A DNA stretch of 64,000 nucleotides from Kuafuiihalomonas sp964473255 (GTDB taxonomy: Bacteria; Myxococcota; Kuafuiibacteriia; Kuafuiibacteriales; Kuafuiibacteriaceae): assembly GCA_964473255.1 (NCBI GenBank), contig CAYYOT010000015.1:11370-75369 (forward strand). Direction: 5' to 3'. Position 1 is the first letter of the stretch, and every line of letters begins with the position of its first letter. The position numbers and the translations under genes were made by a program. Positions 52,851-64,000 of this stretch are shown piece by piece. The notes under the pieces are model-generated. The model was given only the letters and a program-made list of their open reading frames with translations. It had not been told where the DNA came from and searched no databases.

Positions 52851-53966
52851 ATGAAGGCATTGGCGCGTAGCGGAGTCACCGACCTCACCGAACGGCAGCG
52901 CGACATCCTCACGGCCATCATCGAGGATTTCATCGCGACGGCCGAGCCCGTCGGTTCACGCTCGTTGACCAAGCGTCGCGCGATCGACCTTTCTCCGGCC
53001 ACGGTCCGCAATGCGATGTCGGATCTGGAGGAGCTCGGGCTGCTTTCGGCGCCTCACACGTCGGCCGGACGGGTGCCGACGGTGGCCGGCTTTCGCATCT
53101 ACGTCGAGCGACTGGCCCAACGTGGCCGCATCAGCCCCCGAGATCGAACGCTGGTCGAAGCGCTGACCCGCAGCGTCGCCGAAAGCCGCGACCTGCGTCA
53201 CATCCTGGCTGAAGCCGGTCGTGTCCTTTCGACCGTCAGCCGCCACGCCTCCCTCGTGCTGCTCCCCAACGTGGAGCACGTGATCTTCGAGAGCATCCAG
53301 TTCCTGCCCTTGCGCGACTCGGCGATCCTCACCGTGTCCGTGACCAAGTCGGGCCTCATTCAGCATCAGGTCGTCAGCGTCGACTTCGAGGTCTCGAGGG
53401 ACGAACTCGTGCGGATGTCCAACTATCTCAACTCGATCCTGGACGGAAAAACCCTGGTAGAGGTTCGCGATCACATCCTTCGGGCCATGGCCGACGAGCG
53501 CGGCCAAGCCGACTTCATGATGCGCCGGGCGCTGGAACTCGGTCAGCAGACGGTCGGTCAGTCTCCGGTCGTCGATGTCCTGGTGGAGGGCGAGCGGAGC
53601 TTCCTCGACCAGCCGGAGTTCGCCGATCTCGACCGCATGCGGCGGCTGATGAGGGCGTTCGAGGAGAAGACCGTGCTGCTGCGCCTTCTCGACCTCGCCA
53701 CGACCCAAGCCATCGAAGCCCAGGCCGCATCGTCGTCGGAAACCACGGTCGTCCTCGGGAGCGAGAGCCGGCTCCAGGAGGTTCGGGATCTCGCGGTCGT
53801 CACGTCGACCTACGCGACCGAAGACGGTTCGGCCGGCCGGGTGGGCGTGGTCGGACCCACCAGGATGGACTACTCCCGCGTCATACCGCTGGTCGAGATG
53901 ACGGCAGGAGCCCTTTCTCGCGACCCCGCCGACGTCGAGGGCCGGGATCCGGACGACTCGACGTGA
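52851..53966 (+). CDS. hrcA: Heat-inducible transcription repressor HrcA
   Basis: A 371-residue repressor of class I heat-shock genes that binds CIRCE. The N-terminal winged helix-turn-helix has TERQRDILTAIIEDFIATAEPVGSRSL, SPATVRNAMSDLEELGLL and PHTSAGRVPT, the core HrcA signature (given here in pieces). The central GAF-like part includes HASLVLLPNVEHVIFESIQFL. The tail carries VVTSTYATEDGSAGRVGVVGPTRMDY, a near-invariant HrcA ending. ATG 52851 gives the expected N-terminus; a strong SD-like sequence about 48 bases upstream is not well placed for it, and an in-frame TTG at 52824 is an unlikely alternative. It is the first gene of an hrcA-grpE-dnaK-asd run. Confidence 0.93.
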   Translation: MKALARSGVTDLTERQRDILTAIIEDFIATAEPVGSRSLTKRRAIDLSPATVRNAMSDLEELGLLSAPHTSAGRVPTVAGFRIYVERLAQRGRISPRDRTLVEALTRSVAESRDLRHILAEAGRVLSTVSRHASLVLLPNVEHVIFESIQFLPLRDSAILTVSVTKSGLIQHQVVSVDFEVSRDELVRMSNYLNSILDGKTLVEVRDHILRAMADERGQADFMMRRALELGQQTVGQSPVVDVLVEGERSFLDQPEFADLDRMRRLMRAFEEKTVLLRLLDLATTQAIEAQAASSSETTVVLGSESRLQEVRDLAVVTSTYATEDGSAGRVGVVGPTRMDYSRVIPLVEMTAGALSRDPADVEGRDPDDST

Positions 53967-54022
53967 CGCCTCCGAACCAAGTCGGCGTTGCCCACCTCCC
54001 CGGAGCATGACAACCTGGTCGG

Positions 54023-54619
54023 GTGACCGTGGAGGATAGTAACCCTGGGGTGAACGACCCTCAGAAGTCCCCTGATGTACCCCAGGAGGAGCCTGAGGTT
54101 GGGGGCGTTGGACTCGACGAGGACTTGGCTGCGGCCCGTGGCCGCCTGGAAGAGCAGCTGGCCAAGGTCACGACCGAGGCGGCCGAACTGAAGGACCGCT
54201 GGCTTCGAGCAGCGGCGGACCTCGAGAACTACCGGCGGCGGGCGGTCAAGGAACGGGAGGAGATCCAGAAATTCGCTGCGGAGCGCCTGCTCCGGGACCT
54301 GCTGCCGGTCGTGGACGATCTGGACCGAGCTCTCGAGTCGGTGGCGCACGAGCCAGGAACCGAGGCCCAGCTGCGCGATGGCGTCGAGCTCGTCCGCAAG
54401 AAGTTTATCCAGCAGCTGGAGAAGCACGGCGTCGAAGCCTTCTCGAGCAGGGGTGAGGTCTTCGACCCGGCCATGCACGACGCCATACAGCAGGCCCATT
54501 CCGACGACGTAGAGGCGGGTCGCGTCCTTCAGGAACTCCAACGAGGCTTTCGACTGAACGACCGATTGCTCCGCCCGGCCACCGTCGTGGTCTCCTTGGG
54601 TCCGGAACGAGCCGGCTGA
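54023..54619 (+). CDS. grpE: Nucleotide exchange factor GrpE
   Basis: A 198-residue co-chaperone from GTG 54023 that releases ADP from DnaK. The N-terminal acidic tail is followed by the long dimerising helix (RGRLEEQLAKVTTEAAELKDRWLR), then AADLENYRRRAVKEREE, LLPVVDDLDRAL and the four-helix bundle. The C-terminal beta domain includes HGVEAFSSRGEVFDPAMHDAIQQ and GFRLNDRLLRPATVVVS. Length is typical. It lies 56 bases after hrcA and 13 bases before dnaK, a normal heat-shock operon. No dnaJ gene follows. Confidence 0.93.
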   Translation: MTVEDSNPGVNDPQKSPDVPQEEPEVGGVGLDEDLAAARGRLEEQLAKVTTEAAELKDRWLRAAADLENYRRRAVKEREEIQKFAAERLLRDLLPVVDDLDRALESVAHEPGTEAQLRDGVELVRKKFIQQLEKHGVEAFSSRGEVFDPAMHDAIQQAHSDDVEAGRVLQELQRGFRLNDRLLRPATVVVSLGPERAG

Positions 54620-54632
54620 AGGACGGCCAACG

Positions 54633-56479
<1,847 letters not shown>

Positions 56480-56483
<4 letters not shown>

Positions 56484-57556
56484 CGCTCCGCTGCGCCGTC
56501 GTTGGAGCCACCGGACTCGCCGGACAACAATTTCTCGTCGCGCTGGCCCGACACCCCTTCTTCGAGGTCGTCCGGCTCGCGGCGTCTCCGCGGTCGGCGG
56601 GCAAGAAGTATCGCGACGCGCTGACCGATGGTTCGGGACGGGTCGGCTGGTACGCCGACGCGGAAACACTCGAGCGTCACGGCGACGTTCGGGTGGAGGA
56701 TGCAGGATCCCTTTCGCTCGCCGGGGTCGACCTCGTCTTCAGCGCCGTCGAAGCCGAGCCGGCCCGAATGCTGGAGCCGCAGTATGCGGAGACCGTACCC
56801 GTGATCTCCACGGCGAGCGCCTACCGCATGGAGCCCGACGTTCCCCTGTTGATCCCCGCGGTGAACGGCGAGCATACGGCGCTGATCGAGCAGCAGCGAT
56901 CCCGCCGCGGATGGCGGGGCTTCATCGCCCCGATTCCCAACTGCACGACGACCGGCCTGGCGATCGCTCTGGCGCCCCTTCATCAACAGTTCGGAGTCGG
57001 CAAAGTCGTCGTGACGTCCATGCAGGCCGTCAGCGGGGCCGGTCGCTCTCCGGGCGTGATCGCCCTCGACATCACCGACAACGTGGTCCCGTTCATCGCA
57101 AAAGAAGAAGAAAAGGTCGAACGCGAGACGGTGAAGCTGCTGGGCGCCCTGAACGAGAACCACGTCGTTCCCGCCAATATCGCCGTCAGCGCAACCTGTA
57201 CCCGCGTGCCCGTGCTCGAGGGGCATACCGAATCGGTCTCCGTCGCCCTCGATGAAGACGTGGGTCTCGTCGAGGTCGAGGAGGCGCTCAGGGCATTCGG
57301 TCGCGACATCAATCCCCAGACCCACCCCTCGGCGCCCGAACGGTGGATCACCACGTTCAAGGATCCCTTCCGGCCTCAAGTGCGCAAAGACCGGGATTTG
57401 GACCAGGGCATGACGACCAGCGTCGGACGGCTACGCGACGACCCCGTTCTCGGCGGCGTCAAGTTCGTCCTCGTCACCCACAACACGAAGATGGGGGCTG
57501 CTCGGGGAGCGGTACTGGTTGCCGAGGACCTTCGTCTTCGAGGCTACCTAGCCTGA
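56480..57556 (+). CDS. asd: Aspartate-semialdehyde dehydrogenase, archaeal/fungal type
   Basis: A 358-residue enzyme making aspartate semialdehyde for lysine, methionine and threonine synthesis and for diaminopimelate. The NADP-binding motif GATGLAG is at 9-15. Active Cys155 lies in PNCTTTGL, and His249 in LEGHTESV. Further markers are SMQAVSGAGRSPG and the C-terminal NTKMGAARGAVLVAE. These features identify the branch typical of archaea and fungi rather than the common proteobacterial one. GTG 56480 overlaps the dnaK stop by GTGA. Linkage of asd to a heat-shock operon is unusual. Confidence 0.9.
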
Positions 57557-57659
57557 CCGCCGCCCTTTCGCCGACCGCCGAGTCGGGCTAGGCCTGGGGA
57601 ATCGCGTGTGGCGGAGGGCCACGCCGATCGACTAATCTGAGGCGGAGAAGGGGCCTGGC

Positions 57660-58130
57660 ATGACGAAGACGACGCTCTCCCATCGACGGATTCGCGACAT
57701 TCTGTCCTTCAAGGGTCGGGCGGTCCTCACCATTTCTCCGAGTGTGCCGGTCATCGAAGCGGTTCGCACTATGAACCGCGATGGCGTGGGGTGCATCGTC
57801 GTGTCCGAAACGGACCGTATTCCCGTCGGCATCCTGACCGAACGTGACATCCTCCGCCGCATCGTGGACGAAGGTCGCGATCCGAAGGTGACCCCGGTCG
57901 AGGAGGTCATGACGACGAGCCTCGTATCGCTGAGTACGGATGCGACGATCATCGAGGCGATGCGAACGATGACCGACCGCCGTATTCGGCATCTGCCGAT
58001 CATCGACAACGATCGCATGGTCGGATTGATTTCGATCGGGGACATCACCAGAGCGACGACGGAGCTTCTCGAGCAAGAAATCGAGCAGCTCCGAAGCTAC
58101 ATCGACGAACGGTCGTCCAAATCGACGTGA
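57660..58130 (+). CDS. CBS-pair domain protein
   Basis: A 156-residue soluble protein consisting of a CBS domain pair. CBS1 spans about 23-78 (VLTISPSVPVIEAVRTMNRDGVGCIVVSE, GILTERDILRRIV) and CBS2 about 84-140 (VSLSTDATIIEAMRTMTDRRIRHLPII, VGLISIGDITRA). Such pairs bind adenine nucleotides or SAM and act as energy or signalling sensors. A C-terminal helix (LEQEIEQLRSYIDE) may promote dimerisation. Partner unknown. The last codons are part of a 12-base direct repeat at 58117-58149. Confidence 0.85.
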   Translation: MTKTTLSHRRIRDILSFKGRAVLTISPSVPVIEAVRTMNRDGVGCIVVSETDRIPVGILTERDILRRIVDEGRDPKVTPVEEVMTTSLVSLSTDATIIEAMRTMTDRRIRHLPIIDNDRMVGLISIGDITRATTELLEQEIEQLRSYIDERSSKST

Positions 58131-58149
58131 TCGGCGCCCAAATCGACGT
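58117..58149 (+). repeat. Perfect 12-base direct repeat across the CBS gene end
   Basis: CCAAATCGACGT occurs at 58117-58128 and again at 58138-58149, a period of 21 bases. The first copy forms the last codons of the CBS gene. It may be a small local duplication. Confidence 0.55.
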
Positions 58150-58163
58150 TTTCGGAGCGCCGA
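58131..58163 (+). terminator. Inverted repeat after the CBS gene, possible weak terminator
   Basis: TCGGCGC (58131-58137) pairs with GCGCCGA (58157-58163) around a 19-base loop, starting one base after the CBS stop codon. A short T-rich stretch (CATTTCATAC) follows, but no true run of T, so termination is only possible. Confidence 0.3.
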
Positions 58164-58184
58164 CATTTCATACAGAATGCGTGG

Positions 58185-59033
58185 GTGGCGTCCCTGGTCC
58201 GGCTGGAGCACGAGGATGAAGGTCGCGTACTCGCGTTCTGCCGAAAGTATCCAACGCGAAGCATGGTGGTTGCCGGCTGGCTGGCGGAGGGCGGGCTCTC
58301 TCGTCAGCCGACGGCAGCTCGAGCCTGGCTCTTCGGCGTCATCGACGCCGGCAACAACCTCGTCGGCGTGGTTTACGTGTCGGAAACGGGAGTCATCATT
58401 CCCGTCCTTCCCGAGGAAGTCGGAACCGAAGCCCTAATCGAGTTCGGTCGCCGTCACCCGCAGCTCATACGGGTGATGGTCGGCGAGCGCTGGCTGGTCG
58501 ACCGGGTGTGGCGCCGCTGGTCGCGAATCGGCTTTCGCACTCGACTCGTGCGCGACCAGAAGGCTTACGCCGTCGCGCCGAGCGCCTACCGGACGGTGAA
58601 GGAACCCCTGGACCTGCAGCTGGCGTCGCTGTCCGACCTCGACGCGATCGTGGAGTGCTCGGCCGCCATGGCGCGCGAGGAAGCCCACGACGACCCGCAG
58701 GCCCGAAACCCATCGCTCTTTCGAGCCCGGATCCGCGAGCGCCTCCTTCGGGGCCGCGACTTCGTCTTCTTGGATGGGCCGAGCCTTGCCTTCAAGACCA
58801 ACGTGTCCGCCCTCTCTTCGGTGGGGGGCCAAATCGAAGGCATCTACACCACCCCAGCCTATCGTCGTCGGGGACTCGGACGTGCGGGAACGGCCGCGAT
58901 AACCTCCTGGATCCTCGCCCGGGCTCCGCTCGCCAGCCTGCTGGTGAACGACGACAACCACGCGGCTCGGCGAATGTACGAACGCTTGGGGTACCGAGCC
59001 GTTTATGACAGCCGCACGACCTTCGCCGCCTAG
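58185..59033 (+). CDS. GNAT-family N-acetyltransferase with N-terminal DUF4081-like domain
   Basis: A 282-residue enzyme from GTG 58185. The N-terminal half (FCRKYPTRSMVVAGWLA, WLFGVIDAGNNLVGVVYVSET, RVMVGERWLVDRVW) resembles the DUF4081-type domain seen in mycobacterial acetyltransferases. The C-terminal GNAT domain has IEGIYTTPAYRRRGLGRAGTAA (acetyl-CoA binding R/QxxGxG/A) and LLVNDDNHAARRMYERLGY. It should acetylate an amine of a small molecule or protein; substrate unknown. It follows the CBS gene by 54 bases. Confidence 0.78.
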   Translation: MASLVRLEHEDEGRVLAFCRKYPTRSMVVAGWLAEGGLSRQPTAARAWLFGVIDAGNNLVGVVYVSETGVIIPVLPEEVGTEALIEFGRRHPQLIRVMVGERWLVDRVWRRWSRIGFRTRLVRDQKAYAVAPSAYRTVKEPLDLQLASLSDLDAIVECSAAMAREEAHDDPQARNPSLFRARIRERLLRGRDFVFLDGPSLAFKTNVSALSSVGGQIEGIYTTPAYRRRGLGRAGTAAITSWILARAPLASLLVNDDNHAARRMYERLGYRAVYDSRTTFAA

Positions 59034-59052
59034 CCCGCTGGGAGCGACGCCT

Positions 59053-61266
<2,214 letters not shown>

Positions 61267-61373
61267 TCCCCCGCAGGCTAGTCGCTAACGAAGTCCATCG
61301 AAAGTTCTGGGCCGCCCTGAGCGTACGGCCGCGGGAAACTGGAGACCGTCGTCCCGAGGGCGATAATGGCGAC

Positions 61374-61751
61374 ATGAGTGCTCTCATTCGCTACACCGTG
61401 CTCCTGCTGGCCCTGATCGGCGCCGTCTGGACGGCCACGACCGTTCGCTTCGGGGGCCATACGCTCGCGGAACGAGGGCAGCCCTACCTCGAGAGGTGGG
61501 GGCCAGCGGCGCTCGACTGGGCCACAAAAACGCTTCAGCGGGGGATCGCGGACCTCTCGCGATGGGCCGACGAGCCGCCGCCGGCCGAGACTTCGTCGCC
61601 GGTCGAAGCGCCCCCCACCCCGCCGGCCGACGAGCTTCAACGGGCCGACAAGGTGCTGCGGCGGGGCAAGACCGCGTACCGTCCGCCCGATCGGCCCGCC
61701 AGTACTCAAGAGCGGGACGCACTCGACGCGCGCTTCAAAGAAGGGTCCTGA
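61374..61751 (+). CDS. Small single-pass membrane or exported protein, unknown function
   Basis: A 125-residue protein with an N-terminal hydrophobic helix (YTVLLLALIGAVWTAT) that could be an uncleaved anchor. A helical part (YLERWGPAALDWATKTLQRGIADLSRWAD) and a Pro-rich stretch follow, then a polar tail ending RFKEGS. No family recognised. It lies 7 bases before the rhomboid gene, so the two are probably cotranscribed. Confidence 0.55.
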   Translation: MSALIRYTVLLLALIGAVWTATTVRFGGHTLAERGQPYLERWGPAALDWATKTLQRGIADLSRWADEPPPAETSSPVEAPPTPPADELQRADKVLRRGKTAYRPPDRPASTQERDALDARFKEGS

Positions 61752-61758
61752 TCTCTGC

Positions 61759-62931
61759 ATGTCTCGCGAGGTCGACGTGTGCCCGAAGTGTGGCGCGCTC
61801 ATCACGCCGCATTTGAGTTCGTGTCGGCAGTGCGGACGCTATCTACAGGGAACCTGGTTCGAGGGGGTGATCGTCGAGAACCTCCTGCCTCCCGCACTTC
61901 GCACCAGTCCCGGAACCGGGATCCTCTTCCTCCTGATCGTCGTCTTCTACGGCCTTCAGATCCTGGCGACGCGACAGGTCTTGGCCTTTTCCCCCTTCAC
62001 GCTGCGGCAGCTCGGGGCGGTCATCGGGGCCCGCATCTGGCTCGGCGAGTATTGGAGGTTCGTCACCGCCATGTTCGCCCACGGCGACGCGGTTCACATC
62101 GCCTTCAATCTATCCTGGCTGGTCGCGATCGGCCCGCCCCTCGAAGAGCTCTTCGACCGAAAGAAGGTCTGGTTCTTGGGCGTCGTCAGTGGGGTCCTGT
62201 CCATGGTCTGCAGCCATGTCTGGTACGTCGAGGTTTGGGGCGCAGCCGCGCACACGACCGTCGGGTCATCCGGCGCGGTGAGCGGGTTCGTCGGCTGCGC
62301 GATCACCGCCGGGCGACGTCTCGGGCCTGAATCCGCTCAGCTGGTTGCGCGAGTGACGCGGCTGGCGATCTTCATGCTGGTGCTGGGCCTGATCCTGGAC
62401 GGGATCGACAACGCCGCCCACTTGGGAGGCTTCGCCGTCGGTGCTCTGATGGGTCGCTTGATGCCGCTCGGACCCGTTCGTACCGTGCGCGCTAATACCG
62501 TCCTCTCCGCGACCATGCTGGGGGCGCTCGCCGGCATCGCGGTCTGCTTCGGCCTGATGCTGGCTTCGATTCAAGGCCAGCCGCGCGTCCTCGGAGCCGA
62601 CCTGTATCCCACGCGCATGTTCTTCTTCACCGTGACGCCCGGGACGCCCTTCAAGGAATCCACGCAGTATGATGCGACGTTGGGCTGCCGACGGTCGGTG
62701 GCGACGAATGCCGACGACGCGGTCGAAGCCTGCCGCTGGGCGACCCGGGTGTTCCCGGAGCACTTTCAGAACTGGGTCGACTTCGGCACGGCCCTCGAAG
62801 AGGGCGGTCCCCCCGTGGCCGCCGAGCGTCGGCGGGTACTGCGGGTTCTAACGCACCTGTCGGCACGGGCCGAAGTTGGAAGCGGTCCCGCAACGGATAG
62901 GGGGCCACGCCGCCCCAGGGATGCTTTATAG
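61759..62931 (+). CDS. Rhomboid intramembrane serine protease with N-terminal zinc ribbon
   Basis: A 390-residue membrane protease. The N-terminal zinc ribbon has Cys8, Cys11, Cys22 and Cys25 (CPKCG, CRQCG). The six-helix rhomboid core includes YWRFVTAMFAHGDAVHIAFN (His113, Asn117), the catalytic Ser171 in GSSGAVSG, and His221 in DNAAHLGGFAVGALMG. Rhomboids cleave within transmembrane helices of other proteins. After the core is about 160 residues with one more hydrophobic segment (ATMLGALAGIAVCFGLMLASI) and a polar outer part with two Cys. Cotranscribed with the small membrane-protein gene; dnaE starts 7 bases later. Substrates unknown. Confidence 0.87.
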   Translation: MSREVDVCPKCGALITPHLSSCRQCGRYLQGTWFEGVIVENLLPPALRTSPGTGILFLLIVVFYGLQILATRQVLAFSPFTLRQLGAVIGARIWLGEYWRFVTAMFAHGDAVHIAFNLSWLVAIGPPLEELFDRKKVWFLGVVSGVLSMVCSHVWYVEVWGAAAHTTVGSSGAVSGFVGCAITAGRRLGPESAQLVARVTRLAIFMLVLGLILDGIDNAAHLGGFAVGALMGRLMPLGPVRTVRANTVLSATMLGALAGIAVCFGLMLASIQGQPRVLGADLYPTRMFFFTVTPGTPFKESTQYDATLGCRRSVATNADDAVEACRWATRVFPEHFQNWVDFGTALEEGGPPVAAERRRVLRVLTHLSARAEVGSGPATDRGPRRPRDAL

Positions 62932-62938
62932 AGGGGTG

Positions 62939-63994
62939 ATGGCGGCGGACTTCGTCCATCTCCACGTGCACACCCAGTACAGCTTCCTCGACGGAGCGAT
63001 CCCCATGCGCGACCTGTGCCCGCGGATCCGGGCCCTCAACATGGACGCCTGCGCGACCACCGAGCACGGGAATCTCTTTGGAGCCATCGACTTCTATCGC
63101 CGGGCGAAGGCCGAGGGTCTGAAGCCGATCCTGGGGATGGAAGCCTGGGTGGCCGACGGCGACCGGCGAGACCGCACATCGCGGAGCGACCATAACCTCG
63201 TCCTCTTGGCCCGCACTCGCGAGGGCTACGACAACCTCATGTATCTCAGCTCCATGGGCTATCGGGAGGGCTTCGCCGAGCGGCCGCGGATCGACAAGCA
63301 GCTCCTGAACGAACGCGCACGTGGTCTCATCGGCCTTTCGGCGTGCCTCGAGGGAGAGATCGGCGCTGCCCTGGCCGCGAACGACCCCGACACGGCGCGG
63401 GCGGCTGCACGAACGTACCGCCAGATCTTCGAACCCGGTTGGTTCTTCCTCGAGCTTCAAGAGAACGGTCGCGAGGACCAGCGCCGAGTCAACGCCGGCC
63501 TGCGCCAGCTCGCGGCCGACGAAGGCCTACCGATGGTGGCCACCAACAATTGTCACTACGTCATGCGGGAGGATGCTGCCGCGCACGATGTTCTGGTTGC
63601 GATTCAGGCCGGCAAGGCGAGGAACGACCCCTCGCGACGGCGCCGCGAGACCGACCAGCTGTATCTGCGTTCGGCGGAGGAGATGAAGTCTCTGTTTCGT
63701 GACTGTCCGGAGGCCATCGAGAATACCACCCGCATTCGGGATGCCGTGGAGCTGGAGCTGGAGCTGGGGCGACCGATGCTTCCCACGTTCGTTCCCCCGG
63801 ACGGCAGCGACCTGGATTCCCACCTGGTGGACCGCGCCTTCGCCGGCCTGACCCAGCGCTTTACCGAGCTTTCGTACGAAGTGGACGAAGATGCCTACCG
63901 GGCGCGCCTTCAGGCCGAGCTCGACATCATCATTTCGATGAAGTTCCCCGGGTACTTCCTGATCGTCGCCGACTTCATCAACAGTGCCAAGTAA
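62939..63994 (+). CDS. dnaE: DNA polymerase III alpha subunit, N-terminal part, ended by an in-frame TAA
   Basis: The start of the replicative polymerase subunit. The PHP domain begins with HLHVHTQYSFLDGA (His7, His9, His11) and includes ATTEHGNLFGAIDFYRRAK, KPILGMEAW and ATNNCHYV. The frame continues to GYFLIVADFINSAK, where the family normally runs on into xNGxPVGPGRGS. Here Lys351 is followed by TAA (63992-63994) and then AAC GAC, which would restore Asn-Asp of the motif. A GAA-to-TAA change would account for it. The catalytic polymerase domain lies beyond the window. ATG 62939 is preferred over GTG 62936. See findings. Confidence 0.85.
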   Translation: MAADFVHLHVHTQYSFLDGAIPMRDLCPRIRALNMDACATTEHGNLFGAIDFYRRAKAEGLKPILGMEAWVADGDRRDRTSRSDHNLVLLARTREGYDNLMYLSSMGYREGFAERPRIDKQLLNERARGLIGLSACLEGEIGAALAANDPDTARAAARTYRQIFEPGWFFLELQENGREDQRRVNAGLRQLAADEGLPMVATNNCHYVMREDAAAHDVLVAIQAGKARNDPSRRRRETDQLYLRSAEEMKSLFRDCPEAIENTTRIRDAVELELELGRPMLPTFVPPDGSDLDSHLVDRAFAGLTQRFTELSYEVDEDAYRARLQAELDIIISMKFPGYFLIVADFINSAK

Positions 63995-64000
63995 AACGAC

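Overview
The window is a dense, G+C-rich bacterial chromosome segment with about 52 protein-coding genes, no rRNA or tRNA gene that I could see, no insertion sequence, no CRISPR array, and no gene-free stretch over 300 bases. Start codons are often GTG or TTG, and many neighbours overlap by 4 bases. The gene content suggests a member of the Myxococcota or a related deltaproteobacterial lineage (inference). The supporting traits are two eukaryote-type Ser/Thr kinases (one with PEGA repeats, one with a Cache-like sensor), three sensor histidine kinases, an NtrC regulator, two MshEN-domain proteins, a MYXO-CTERM-like tail on a metalloprotease, a TSP3/VWA lipoprotein, and a short polysaccharide-export protein beside an outer-membrane barrel.

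Layout. 1-2.5 kb: end of paaZ, a PaaJ-type thiolase and a 3-hydroxyacyl-CoA dehydrogenase (phenylacetate/acyl-CoA catabolism; gcdH at 41-42 kb belongs to the same theme). 2.5-9.4 kb: DUF445 membrane protein, TPR histidine kinase, Kazal lipoprotein, and a 2-oxoacid dehydrogenase with fused E1 alpha-beta plus E2. 9.5-14.7 kb: an NtrB/NtrC-like pair followed by a coiled-coil periplasmic protein and a predicted outer-membrane barrel. 14.8-18.9 kb: PilZ protein, ErpA, SRPBCC protein, small membrane protein, and a GAF histidine kinase.

18.9-28.1 kb is a block of seven genes on the minus strand. In transcription order they are a TPR protein, an envelope protein, an MshEN protein, an orphan ABC ATPase, an ECF sigma factor, an anti-sigma-like membrane protein, and a 1196-residue TSP3/VWA/cysteine-repeat lipoprotein. 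Three pairs overlap by 4 bases. I regard this block as the best candidate for an undescribed system, probably concerned with envelope sensing or surface display (inference). 28.1-34.3 kb: OmpA-family protein, four-S1-domain RNA-binding protein, pseudouridine synthase, SDR enzyme, and a secreted trypsin-like protease with cysteine-rich repeats. 34.3-44.5 kb: Cache-like Ser/Thr kinase, 1501-residue TPR protein, glutaryl-CoA dehydrogenase, and a PEGA Ser/Thr kinase.

44.5-52.8 kb: tmk, HEAT/TPR protein, moaC, matrixin-like metalloprotease, FHA protein, small secreted protein, hemW, and the OPX/barrel export pair. 52.8-57.6 kb: heat-shock operon hrcA-grpE-dnaK with an archaeal-type asd coupled to dnaK. 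57.6-64 kb: CBS protein, GNAT enzyme, a second MshEN protein with a long acidic tail, a small membrane protein, a zinc-ribbon rhomboid protease, and the start of dnaE. The dnaE frame meets a TAA stop six bases before the window edge, exactly where the family normally continues.
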